NCBI GenBank assembly: GCA_021850095.1
Contig: JAJZRX010000010.1
Location: 1 to 64,000, forward strand
Length of the DNA stretch: 64,000 nucleotides
From: Deltaproteobacteria bacterium
GTDB taxonomy: Bacteria; Desulfobacterota; Desulfuromonadia; Geobacterales; Pseudopelobacteraceae
Reading direction: 5' to 3'
Under the pieces are notes generated by a model, which did not search any database, was not told the DNA's origin, and was given only the letters and a program-made list of their open reading frames with translations. Positions 36,792 to 45,233 of the stretch are shown here, one piece after another (the stretch's first letter is position 1; each line of letters begins with the position of its first letter). Position numbers and translations under genes: made by a program.

Positions 36792-37717
36792 CACAGGCTC
36801 CTCAAGGCCGCGCCGATGGCAGCGGTATGGGCAAACAGCGCGTTGTGATCACCGGGTGCGGCATTGCCGGGAGTAACCACCGCTTTTGTTTCCAGCGGCA
36901 CCGGTTCCAGGCCGCTTGCTTCGGCTACCATTTCCCGGAACTCCGGAAAGTCGGACGGTGCGGCCAGACAGTAGATGGTCTGGCTGACCCGATCCGGAAA
37001 ACGGTTTTTGTACACCATCAGAGAGCTGTTGATTTCCATGAAAATCCGGCTGTCGGCGTCGGCCGGGCCGGAGAGGTCTTTTACCCGGATAAACTCCGGC
37101 ACGCTTTGGGAAAATGCGATGAAGCCCAGGGTGCTACCGTAATAAAAAACCAGAATGCCTTCCTCGCTCAATGACATTCTTCGATCAAAGAGCCGGCACA
37201 GGTTGAAAGAGTTGAAATCGATGTTGATCGGCGTCAGCCCGGCCTGGAGCAGCAGCTCCTCGTACTGGGAAATAACCGTTTTGGACACCAGGGCCACCAG
37301 CAGAGACATATCGCCATTTTCCCGGACCGCCAGCTTTTGATAATCAAGATGGGTGTCGGCCAGATCAAACGGTATGCTTTTCTTCAGTTTCCAGCGGATC
37401 AGATCCAGCGCTTCCGCACGGCTTTTGAAGCGCCCTTCGAGATCCAGCAGCAGAATTCTGCCGACGGAATCCGGCAGGGTTACCGAAACTTTGCCGGAGC
37501 GGGACAGCAGCAGATTATGGGCCGAACGGATCCGGTCGACAAAAATCTCCGGCTCGAGAACGTTTTGTTCCCGCAACGAGATATGCAGGGTATTTTCCGG
37601 AAAGGTCGCGCTGGCAACCCGCTCGAGACGGGGTGCGGCGGCCGATCCTGCGATTGTGGCGAAAACCGCCCCGTGCGGATTTATTTCCAATCCGGTGGAG
37701 TTACTGGCAAACAACAT
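36791..37717 (-). CDS. PilM-like actin-fold cytoplasmic assembly protein
   Basis: The 308-residue protein lacks membrane segments and has the ASKHA/actin-like layout of PilM and the cytoplasmic half of GspL: an N-terminal GLEINPHGAVFATI strand pair, KVSVTLPDSVGRILLLDL, EALDLIRWKLKKSIPFDLADTHLDYQKL (split) and EGILVFYYGSTLGFIAF. It would bind the N-terminal peptide of the PilN-like protein next to it. It starts 16 nt after the ATPase gene. Confidence 0.85.
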   Translation of the reverse strand: MLFASNSTGLEINPHGAVFATIAGSAAAPRLERVASATFPENTLHISLREQNVLEPEIFVDRIRSAHNLLLSRSGKVSVTLPDSVGRILLLDLEGRFKSRAEALDLIRWKLKKSIPFDLADTHLDYQKLAVRENGDMSLLVALVSKTVISQYEELLLQAGLTPINIDFNSFNLCRLFDRRMSLSEEGILVFYYGSTLGFIAFSQSVPEFIRVKDLSGPADADSRIFMEINSSLMVYKNRFPDRVSQTIYCLAAPSDFPEFREMVAEASGLEPVPLETKAVVTPGNAAPGDHNALFAHTAAIGAALRSL

Positions 37718-37733
37718 AACTGACCCGTTCCCG

Positions 37734-39452
37734 TTACTCTACAAACGTAACGCGATTTATCTCCTTGAGAGTTGTTATTCCGTTTTCAAGCTTTTCTTCA
37801 GCCGAATCCCGCAGGAACATGACGCCGTTATCCCGTGCGGCCTGTTTGAGCCGGGTCGCGGGTACCTTGGCGATGATCAGATCGCGCAACTGGTCATTCA
37901 GCTCCAGCAGTTCCACAATCGCCACCCGACCGCGGTAACCGGTGCCGTGACATTCGTCGCACCCCTTGGCCTCGTAGAGTGTTTTCCCGCGAAAACGTTC
38001 GGGGTCGACCCCGCCTTCGCGCAATTCGTCATCGCTGTACTGCACCGGCCGGCGACAGCTGTTGCAGACCCGGCGGATCAGGCGTTGCGCCATGACGCAG
38101 TTCAGGCACGAAACGAAGTTGTACGGGTCGATGCCCATGTGGATAAAGCGGCCGATAACGTCGAATACGTTGTTGGCATGCACGGTGGTGAAAACCAGAT
38201 GGCCGGTCAGAGCCGACTGCACTGCGATCTGGGCGGTTTCCGGGTCACGGATCTCGCCGACCATGATTTTGTCCGGATCGTGCCTCAAAATGGAGCGCAG
38301 ACCCTTGGCAAAGGTCAGGCCTTTTTTCTCGTTGACCGGTATCTGCAGAACGCCGCGCAGCATGTATTCCACCGGATCTTCGATGGTGATGATTTTGTCC
38401 TCACCGGTGTGAATCTCGGTCAGGGCGGCGTACAGGGTGGTTGTCTTGCCCGATCCTGTTGGGCCGGTCACCAGCACCATGCCGTACGGTTCGCGGATTT
38501 TTTTGCGCAGGCGCTTGATTTCCCGCTCGCTGACCCCCAGGTTCTCCAGGGTAAGCCCTTTCAGATCGCTGGCGATGCTCTCCTTGTCCAGAATACGGAT
38601 AACGGCGTCTTCTCCCAGCGAACTGGGCATGATCGAAACGCGGAAGTCGATCGATTTTTCCCCGAAGCGGATTTTAAAACGGCCGTCCTGGGGGATGCGG
38701 CGTTCGGATATGTCCAGCTCACTCATGACTTTGAGGCGCGAAATAATTGGAGCCTGGAAATGCTGGTCGATGGTGTCGTTGGCCTTGTAGAGTACGCCGT
38801 CGATACGATATTTGATGTCAACCCCGTCCATCCCGGTCTCGATATGTATATCGCTGGCCCGGCGATTGAGCGCATCAAGGATGGTGGTATTGATCAGCTT
38901 GATGATCGGGCTGGTATCGTCCGAAATCGACTCGACCGACAGAATTTCTTCGCCGCGGTCGGTTTCCTTGACCAGCTGGAGCATGAAGTCTTCCGAGACC
39001 TCACGCAGCACACGGCGCGTCCCTTCCCCGGCCTTGATGACACCGGCAATGCCCGATTCGGAGGCGACCCGGATCTGCACCTGACGGTCGAGCAGCAGCT
39101 CCAGCTCGTCCAGCTTGACCACATCGGTCGGATCGGATACGGCGATCACAACCGCATGGGGATTCATTTCCAGCGGAACAAAGCGGAAGCGGTAGATGGC
39201 ATCCGGCGGAAGCGAGTTCAGCAGTTCCTCATCCATCTTGAAGGTGCGCAGATCCACATATTCCAGATTGAACTGTTCCGCCAGGGCCAGAGCCAGAGTC
39301 TCTTCCGAAAGATAGCCTTCATGAACGGCAATCTCACCGAAACGCATACGGGTCGAACCCAGCTTGTCAACAATCACCGCCAGTTGCTCGGGAGTCAACT
39401 TTCCCCACTCCAGCAGTATGTTCCCTATATTTTTTCGTCTGAAGGTGTGCAT
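37734..39452 (-). CDS. gspE: GspE/PilB-type secretion/pilus assembly ATPase
   Basis: The 572-residue hexameric ATPase powers pseudopilus extension. An N-terminal MshEN-like module (residues about 5-145, with ILLEWGKLTPEQLAVIV) may bind cyclic di-GMP in some relatives. The catalytic part has Walker A GPTGSGKTTT, an Asp box IEDPVEYM, Walker B ILRHDPDKIMVGEIRD and a His box LTGHLVFTTVH. A zinc-binding segment has CNSC and CDEC pairs. It is followed by the PilM-like gene and preceded by gspF. Confidence 0.95.
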   Translation of the reverse strand: MHTFRRKNIGNILLEWGKLTPEQLAVIVDKLGSTRMRFGEIAVHEGYLSEETLALALAEQFNLEYVDLRTFKMDEELLNSLPPDAIYRFRFVPLEMNPHAVVIAVSDPTDVVKLDELELLLDRQVQIRVASESGIAGVIKAGEGTRRVLREVSEDFMLQLVKETDRGEEILSVESISDDTSPIIKLINTTILDALNRRASDIHIETGMDGVDIKYRIDGVLYKANDTIDQHFQAPIISRLKVMSELDISERRIPQDGRFKIRFGEKSIDFRVSIMPSSLGEDAVIRILDKESIASDLKGLTLENLGVSEREIKRLRKKIREPYGMVLVTGPTGSGKTTTLYAALTEIHTGEDKIITIEDPVEYMLRGVLQIPVNEKKGLTFAKGLRSILRHDPDKIMVGEIRDPETAQIAVQSALTGHLVFTTVHANNVFDVIGRFIHMGIDPYNFVSCLNCVMAQRLIRRVCNSCRRPVQYSDDELREGGVDPERFRGKTLYEAKGCDECHGTGYRGRVAIVELLELNDQLRDLIIAKVPATRLKQAARDNGVMFLRDSAEEKLENGITTLKEINRVTFVE

Positions 39453-39459
39453 TGACGTC

Positions 39460-40668
39460 CTATCCTACCGTTCCGGCAATCTTGAAAATCGGGAGGTACA
39501 TGGCCACGATTATAACACCGATTATCAATCCCATGACAACCATGATAGCCGGCTCTATGGCCGTGGTCAGAATGTGCATGCGTTCTTCAAGCTCATCTTC
39601 CAGATAATCCGAGATGTCGATCAGCATATCCTCCAGCGAACCGGTGGTTTCTCCAACGCCCAGCATCCGCAGCGCCAGGGGAGGCATGATATTGATTCTT
39701 TCCAGTGCGACCGAAAGCCGCCCCCCCTCCTCGATAAAGCGCACCGCTTCAAAGAGGCGCTTTTCCATATACACGTTATCCAGAGTCCCGATCGACATGC
39801 GCAATGATTCGATGATCGGGATGCCGCTCCCCAGCACCGTCGCCAGAGTCCGGGAAAAACCGGCCACGGAGTACTTGGTGAACACGTCGCCGATAACCGG
39901 CAGGGTCAGCTTGAGGCGGTCAACGGTATAACGCCCGGCTTCCGTATTTTTCCAGGTTCTGAAACCGGCGATCAGCCCGGCCGCAACGGCAATCCCCAGG
40001 AGGAAGTAACGGCGCAGCAGCGATGTGAAGGAGATCAGGAACTGGGTCAGAGCCGGCAGCTGGGAGCCCGAATCGGCATACACCTGACTGAAGGTGGGAA
40101 CGACATAGACCAGGAGCAGCGTAATGGCCAGACAGGCAAAGACCACCAGTATGGACGGGTAAAAAACCGCCGATACGACTTTTTTCCGGATGCCGTCCAC
40201 CCGTTTCAGATACTGGATATAGCGCCGGATCGTTCGAGGGAGGTCTCCGGTGCGCTCGCCGGCCCGGATGGAAGCTATATAAAGGTAAGGAAAAGCCCGA
40301 CCATGCTTTTCCATGGCGGCCGACAAGGCCGCGCCCCCCTTGACATCTTCCCGCACCTGCTGCAGAACCTCCGACAGTTTGCCCGAATCATGCCGTTCCA
40401 GAATCGCATCCAGAACCTGCATGATCGGCATACCGGCCTTGATCAGCACCAGCATTTCCTGGTTAAAGGTCAGGAGGGCCTTGTTATCGATCTTGCGCCG
40501 CTTGATGCCCTTGTCAAACAGAAACTGAAACGGTTTCTTGTTAACCTCAAAGACAAAAAAACCTTGATCCTCAAGGCTCTTTCGCAGCACATCGGTTTCC
40601 GCAGCTTCGAATTCCCGGTAAAGAATCTTGCCGTCCGACGCTCCGAGTTTGCAGGTGTAAAGTGGCAT
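39460..40668 (-). CDS. gspF: GspF/PilC-type inner-membrane platform protein
   Basis: The 402-residue protein has the duplicated GspF domain with three membrane helices. Conserved blocks are LLTFNQEMLVLIKAGMPIMQVLD, FPYLYIASIRAGERTGDLP, and in the second copy RTLATVLGSGIPIIESLRMS and PPLALRMLGVGETTGSLEDM. It anchors the ATPase to the pseudopilus base. It is the first gene of the secretion set and lies 105 nt downstream of the last cytochrome gene, with no terminator seen between them. Confidence 0.95.
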   Translation of the reverse strand: MPLYTCKLGASDGKILYREFEAAETDVLRKSLEDQGFFVFEVNKKPFQFLFDKGIKRRKIDNKALLTFNQEMLVLIKAGMPIMQVLDAILERHDSGKLSEVLQQVREDVKGGAALSAAMEKHGRAFPYLYIASIRAGERTGDLPRTIRRYIQYLKRVDGIRKKVVSAVFYPSILVVFACLAITLLLVYVVPTFSQVYADSGSQLPALTQFLISFTSLLRRYFLLGIAVAAGLIAGFRTWKNTEAGRYTVDRLKLTLPVIGDVFTKYSVAGFSRTLATVLGSGIPIIESLRMSIGTLDNVYMEKRLFEAVRFIEEGGRLSVALERINIMPPLALRMLGVGETTGSLEDMLIDISDYLEDELEERMHILTTAIEPAIMVVMGLIIGVIIVAMYLPIFKIAGTVG

Positions 40669-40772
40669 AATCTAGTTTAAGTACCATATATGGTAAGAGA
40701 ATCAAACAGAAAAACCACAGACTTCCCGTCAGTGCCCCCTGTTTACCCGGCTGCAGCGCAGCCTGCTGTCCG

Positions 40773-41210
40773 CTATTTGTCGTGGCAGGAGAGACACAGG
40801 GAATCGGCCGGCAATCGCAAACGGTAAAAGGTCTGCTGAGGGTCGTCGGTATGAATATGCATCTGGTGACAGGTCGTAGCACAGGTGATGGTTCCATCGA
40901 CCGCCAGAGGCAATTTGGCGCGGTTTATAGCCGTCATGCTGCCGGTGGCATGGCCAAAACCGGAACCGTGGCATGTCTGGCAGACCTGGACCGGGCCACC
41001 CTTCATCTCCTTTTTGGTGGAAGCGAACGCGAACCAGCTGCGCAGTTTTTCAGGCGGAGCGACGTGACACAGGCTGCAGTCGCCACTGTCCGTATGGGGA
41101 CTGCTGCCATATTGTGCCCGGGCAGCCGGATCACCGGCGTGGCAGACCGCAGCGAAGAGAAGCAGTCCCAACAGCAGAGCTGTAACGGCAGTCAGAGCGG
41201 ATAATTTCAT
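40773..41210 (-). CDS. Small multiheme cytochrome c (four haem sites, one CX3CH)
   Basis: The 145-residue protein has a signal peptide (ALTAVTALLLGLLLFAAVCHA) and four haem-attachment motifs: CSLCH, CQTCH, CATTCH and CLSCH. The third has three residues between the cysteines and not two, a variant known in some Geobacter cytochromes. It should be periplasmic or surface exposed and carry electrons with its two upstream neighbours. It lies 12 nt after the stop of the eight-haem gene. Confidence 0.88.
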   Translation of the reverse strand: MKLSALTAVTALLLGLLLFAAVCHAGDPAARAQYGSSPHTDSGDCSLCHVAPPEKLRSWFAFASTKKEMKGGPVQVCQTCHGSGFGHATGSMTAINRAKLPLAVDGTITCATTCHQMHIHTDDPQQTFYRLRLPADSLCLSCHDK

Positions 41211-41222
41211 AATGGCCGGCCC

Positions 41223-42323
41223 TCAATACGACTTGGGATTATGATCAACCCCGTGGCAGCTCAACCAGCATTCCCCGTGGAAGGTATAGGTGCCCTTCTC
41301 GACGAACTTCAGTTTTCCGCTGGAGCTCTCGGAAACATAATCACGATTGAAGCGGATCAGATACCTGTTTTCACTGCTGCCATGGGAGGAATGGCAGGTG
41401 TGGCAGGATGTCCCGCCCCCTTTGAAATTCCGTTCGCCAACGATATGACGCGAATGCTCGGGAAAACTTTCATTGGCCAGTATGCTGGAGCGCTTGTGGC
41501 AGCGATAGCACAGGGCATAGGTGAAACTCCCCTCCACCAGGTTGTCACCGGTGGCATAATTATCCACCAGCAGTCCCTGGTATTTGGAGCCATGGGGTCC
41601 GCGCGGCGCATTGGGATCATCGCTGCCATGGCAGTCTCCGCAGGTGATGACCGAGATATCGCTGGGTGAGCTCTTCTTTTCACGGTAGGGGCGCATCAGG
41701 CTGATAACGGCCAGGTTCTTCCCCTCCCCCTCGACCGGATGAAAGGACGGATTGGAGGTGGCGAATTCAATCCGCTTGTTGGTAGACTTGAGCGGCAGAT
41801 TGGCGCTGTCGGAATGGCAGCGGTAACACAACTCGTATTCCTTGGTGATCTGGGCGTTGAAGTTACCCAGGCGTTTGCCTTTGATTCCATTGTAAGGTGC
41901 GCCGGGAGCAAGATGATGGGGACTGTGGCAATCCACGCAATCCGCGTGCCGGGGCGCGGCGGGATTAATTTCAGGCAGAACTTCTCGCGCATCGTGAATG
42001 CCCGGTTTGTCAAAGACCGGATGACGGTAGTTTTTGGCGAAATCCTTGGATATGTCAGCCACCGGCTGGCGGTCCCTCATCCAGCCGGCCGAAGCTTGGG
42101 TCGGCTTACCATGACAGAGCAGACAGCGGTTGGCGCCGCCGCCATACTTGAACTCCATGCCGACATGGCAGCTGCCGCAGCCGTAGGGAAGATAATTTTT
42201 GTTGAGGTGGGATGGTACAACCGGTGCCGCAGCTGCGGAAAGAGCCCAAAGCATGATGCACAAACAAAGCGTATTTGATAATAAGCGCATGATCATGGTG
42301 TTGACCTTCCCGATAGTGTTCAT
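41223..42323 (-). CDS. Octaheme-type cytochrome c (seven CXXCH, one CX3CH)
   Basis: The 366-residue exported protein has haem motifs CGSCH, CLLCH, CVDCH, CYRCH, CGDCH, CYRCH, CHTCH and a final CWLSCH with three intervening residues. Many distal His residues are available as second axial ligands. The signal peptide covers LLSNTLCLCIMLWALSAAAA. ATG 42323 overlaps the previous stop (ATGA); ATGs at 42296 and 42290 would give a more compact signal. It probably belongs to an electron conduit with the adjoining cytochromes. Confidence 0.88.
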   Translation of the reverse strand: MNTIGKVNTMIMRLLSNTLCLCIMLWALSAAAAPVVPSHLNKNYLPYGCGSCHVGMEFKYGGGANRCLLCHGKPTQASAGWMRDRQPVADISKDFAKNYRHPVFDKPGIHDAREVLPEINPAAPRHADCVDCHSPHHLAPGAPYNGIKGKRLGNFNAQITKEYELCYRCHSDSANLPLKSTNKRIEFATSNPSFHPVEGEGKNLAVISLMRPYREKKSSPSDISVITCGDCHGSDDPNAPRGPHGSKYQGLLVDNYATGDNLVEGSFTYALCYRCHKRSSILANESFPEHSRHIVGERNFKGGGTSCHTCHSSHGSSENRYLIRFNRDYVSESSSGKLKFVEKGTYTFHGECWLSCHGVDHNPKSY

Positions 42324-43246
42324 GGCGTTGACCTTGGCCAGGGCGGATTCGAACCACCGACGTTGTATGGTGCATCCATGACGTCTAACGGCTCAACCGT
42401 ATCCTTATGGCAACTGTTACAAACCGCGTCATGCCCCGCTACGGCGCTGGCGCCGCTATATACCCAAAATGGAGTAATTTTGCGATCTATATCTGGAGCT
42501 GGGTACGTTGTCGCTTCGTTGCCCATGTTCTGGTGTGGATCATGACAGGTGGTGCACTGCATCCAGCCGCGGCCATCCCGTTTGGAATCCTGCAGTTTTA
42601 CTTTCTCGGCCATTAGCGGCTGGGTACTCTGCTTTGGAATGGTGAATGATGCGCCGTTCAAGCCAATGATGGTTCCATTTTGCGTTTTATAATTAAAGCC
42701 GGTTGCATACACAAAAGAGACCGGATGATGCCCGACTTTCATCTTGTTGGTTTGGGGGTTAAAAGAGGTTACTCTGTTCGTGGAGATGCTGTTACCCCCC
42801 TCCATCTGAATCTGTCCCAGTTGCCCGCTGCGGATCACATCCCCCAGACCGGTGACGCCGTCATGGCAGGAGAGACAGAGACGCGAAGAACCGTTGGGCT
42901 GTCCTTGGGCATCGCCATCAGCCCGGTATTGGGAGGCTGCAATCGTGCCGATTTTCAATGTATTGGAGGAATAACGGGCAAAGGTTTCCTTTGTATCCTT
43001 ACGGTTCCAGAGCGGCCCCTGCGGTTGAGAGTTGTGCGGAGTGTGACAGAAGATACAGATCTGCTGGCCACCCGGGTTTGAACCAGCCACATTTTCCTTG
43101 GCGCGATAGAATACCCCGGTGTTTTGAGCGGAAAGGTTGTGCTTGTTTCCCAACTCCGAGACCATCGGGCCCCGGGCATTGAGGTCACTGGCCACAACAA
43201 GAATGACTGCAGATGTACAAAAAAGAGATAACCAACGCTGGCTCAT
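42320..43246 (-). CDS. Tetraheme cytochrome c
   Basis: The 308-residue exported protein has four haem motifs: CIFCHTPHN, CLSCHDGVTG, CTTCHDPHQN and CNSCHKD. HTPH and HDPH pairs are typical of Geobacter-type cytochromes of the doubled CXXCH family. The signal peptide is WLSLFCTSAVILVVASDLNA. The last 20 residues (VGGSNPPWPRS) are encoded by a stretch that looks like the T-arm of a tRNA. Start and stop overlap neighbours in ATGA, tying it to the NHL lipoprotein upstream. Confidence 0.88.
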   Translation of the reverse strand: MSQRWLSLFCTSAVILVVASDLNARGPMVSELGNKHNLSAQNTGVFYRAKENVAGSNPGGQQICIFCHTPHNSQPQGPLWNRKDTKETFARYSSNTLKIGTIAASQYRADGDAQGQPNGSSRLCLSCHDGVTGLGDVIRSGQLGQIQMEGGNSISTNRVTSFNPQTNKMKVGHHPVSFVYATGFNYKTQNGTIIGLNGASFTIPKQSTQPLMAEKVKLQDSKRDGRGWMQCTTCHDPHQNMGNEATTYPAPDIDRKITPFWVYSGASAVAGHDAVCNSCHKDTVEPLDVMDAPYNVGGSNPPWPRSTP

Positions 43247-44322
43247 TTTGACGTATCCTCTTTGAGATACTGATAAATCTGGATCCGGTGATTAAACGTA
43301 TCCGACACATAAATCCGGTCGTTCTGGTCGATAAAAATTCCGCTGGGAAGCATCATCTCGCCCGGCAGGGCACCCTCCTGCCCCACATACAGCAGTAACT
43401 GCCCCTGCTGATTAAAAATCTGGAAGTTGCTCAAGATGGAATCCATCACATAGATGTTCCGATCTCTATCCACGGCTACCCCCTTGGGACGGGCAAAAGA
43501 GCCGGGAGTGTCGCCGATCCGTCCGATGCTGCGGATATAGGTACCGGCAGAATCAAAAACCCTGACGGTAAAGTTCATCGTATCGGTCACATAGATGTTA
43601 TCGGCCGCATCGACCGCAACGTAAATCGGCATCCGCAGCCCATCGGCCAGGTCGGAACCGGGAAGTTCGCGCTGCAGGGTGTCGTCGGCGCCAAAGATGA
43701 ACACCTTGTTGGCCTGCAGGTCGGCGACGACTTTTTCGCCTTTGGAGGTCAGCGCGATACCGGCCGGCCCCTTGAGCTTGCCCCTGCCGTCCAGCTCCGC
43801 GACCAGAGAGCCATCCAGGCGCAGTTTGAAAACCGATCCCAGCAGGGAATCGGTCACATACAGATGCCCCTTGCCATCCAGAGCGACCCCCACCGGTCGA
43901 ATCAGCTTTTTTTCACCAGCCTGAAAGATATAATTAACTTCCTTGCTTGCCAGATTATAAGCATGAATCAGGCCAACTGAAGGGTCGGCAATATAAATCA
44001 GACCGTTTCCATCGGCGGCAATACATTGGGGAGTAAAAAAATCCAGATAATCTTCCCGGGCACCGACAATGAAGTCAAACATCCTGTTCACGGTTCCGGA
44101 GGGGGCGCTCAGCACATCCCTGGGTCCCTGAATGACCTTGAGCAGTTTGATACGGGCTCTTTCCGGCGGCTGCGGCCAGACCATATCCAGTCGTTTGTCC
44201 TGCCAGGCGGCGTCTTCAAGCCTGACCGGAGCGCAGCCTCCGGCAAAGACCGCCACCAGCACCAGCAGCGCCAGCACTAACGCCAGCCGGGCAGCGCTCT
44301 TATGGGAGAAATGTTCAGGCAT
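43243..44322 (-). CDS. NHL-repeat beta-propeller lipoprotein
   Basis: The 359-residue product has a lipoprotein signal with lipobox FAGGC (C30). Five or six NHL repeats follow from about residue 100; clear copies are PVGVALDGKGHLYVTDSLLG, PIYVAVDAADNIYVTDTMN, PKGVAVDRDRNIYVMDSIL and PSGIFIDQNDRIYVSDTFNHR. NHL propellers mediate protein contacts, and NHL proteins often sit beside multiheme cytochromes in Geobacter electron-transfer clusters. Its stop overlaps the tetraheme cytochrome start, which supports a joint role in the envelope. Confidence 0.85.
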   Translation of the reverse strand: MPEHFSHKSAARLALVLALLVLVAVFAGGCAPVRLEDAAWQDKRLDMVWPQPPERARIKLLKVIQGPRDVLSAPSGTVNRMFDFIVGAREDYLDFFTPQCIAADGNGLIYIADPSVGLIHAYNLASKEVNYIFQAGEKKLIRPVGVALDGKGHLYVTDSLLGSVFKLRLDGSLVAELDGRGKLKGPAGIALTSKGEKVVADLQANKVFIFGADDTLQRELPGSDLADGLRMPIYVAVDAADNIYVTDTMNFTVRVFDSAGTYIRSIGRIGDTPGSFARPKGVAVDRDRNIYVMDSILSNFQIFNQQGQLLLYVGQEGALPGEMMLPSGIFIDQNDRIYVSDTFNHRIQIYQYLKEDTSK

Positions 44323-44500
44323 TCAGCAGTCCGATAATCCAGACAACAAATGAAACCACAACCGCTGCGCCCCAGCGGACACCGGCAGTCGGGTTGAAAA
44401 CGTCTTTTTCGGGAAAGGCCCGGAACATCAAAAAGATACTGGAGGCGATCCAGCCGATTAATCCGATGAGGAGAACGATTGACCAGATATCGTGCGACAT
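44315..44500 (-). CDS. Small two-helix membrane protein
   Basis: The 61-residue protein has two hydrophobic helices (IWSIVLLIGLIGWIASSIFLMF and WGAAVVVSFVVWIIGLL) around a short polar turn EKDVFNPTAG. It overlaps the NHL gene by 8 nt and follows the mannosyltransferase gene by 7 nt, so it is clearly a member of this operon. I recognise no family; a small subunit or assembly factor for the neighbouring membrane proteins is possible. Confidence 0.7.
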   Translation of the reverse strand: MSHDIWSIVLLIGLIGWIASSIFLMFRAFPEKDVFNPTAGVRWGAAVVVSFVVWIIGLLNA

Positions 44501-44507
44501 GGGCGCT

Positions 44508-45230
44508 TCACCTGCTCCAAAGTTTTGAAAAAATCGATCCGAGACGCAGCTTCCAGACCATCAGAACCGCCTCGCGAACAATTTTGCGGGACATTTTCGA
44601 GCTGCCGGCATGGCGATCGATGAAGATAATCGGAATTTCGGTTATTTTCAGTCCTTTTTCCATGCAGCGGTAATTCATCTCAATCTGAAAGGAATAGCCG
44701 TCGGAGCGGATCCTGTCAAGATCGATGCATTCCAGAGCAGACCGGCGAAAGCACTTGAAGCCGCTGGTGCAATCCATCAGCCGCAACCCGGTCACCCAGC
44801 GGGTGTAGACACTCGCGAAATAGCTTAAAATCAGCCTTCTGATCGGCCAGTTAACGACACTGACGCCATGGAGATAGCGGGAACCGATCACCAGATCACT
44901 CTCCCGGGCGGCGTCCAGAAAAACCGGCAGCACCTCGGGATCATGCGAAAAATCGGCATCCATCTCGATTATGTAGTCAGCGCCCAAAGAAAGCGCTCTT
45001 TTGAACCCTTCACGATATGCAGACCCCAGGCCAAGTTTTCCGGACCGGTGCAAAACATGTATACGATCATGGTCGGCAACCAGGCTGTCAATAATTTTTC
45101 CGGTGCCGTCGGGTGAGTTGTCGTCCACGAAAAGAATGCTGATATCCGGGTGCTGGGCAAGAACGGCGCTGGCAAGTCGGGCGACATTGTCCTTCTCGTT
45201 GTAGGTCGGAATGACCACGATAGCTTTCAA
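44508..45230 (-). CDS. Polyprenol-phosphate mannosyltransferase (DPM1-like GT2)
   Basis: The 240-residue soluble GT2 enzyme shows [48 protein letters not shown] (the DAD metal site), VIGSRYLHG and [16 protein letters not shown]. These match dolichol-phosphate mannosyltransferases, which make lipid-linked mannose for protein or envelope glycosylation. It follows the PpiC-type isomerase gene by 3 nt. Its placement before cytochrome and secretion genes suggests that some exported proteins may be glycosylated, but no acceptor enzyme is adjacent. Confidence 0.88.
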   Translation of the reverse strand: MKAIVVIPTYNEKDNVARLASAVLAQHPDISILFVDDNSPDGTGKIIDSLVADHDRIHVLHRSGKLGLGSAYREGFKRALSLGADYIIEMDADFSHDPEVLPVFLDAARESDLVIGSRYLHGVSVVNWPIRRLILSYFASVYTRWVTGLRLMDCTSGFKCFRRSALECIDLDRIRSDGYSFQIEMNYRCMEKGLKITEIPIIFIDRHAGSSKMSRKIVREAVLMVWKLRLGSIFSKLWSR

Positions 45231-45233
45231 GAT

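Noticed and set aside
37353-39455. Open plus-strand frame of 700 codons opposite gspE
   Set aside because: It is wholly antisense to a gene with all GspE motifs, has no recognisable domain or ribosome-binding site, and its composition is that of a GC-skewed shadow frame.
42320-42440. Complete tRNA gene on the minus strand
   Set aside because: Only a T-arm-like segment is present; acceptor and anticodon stems cannot be formed with upstream sequence, and the stretch is coding.
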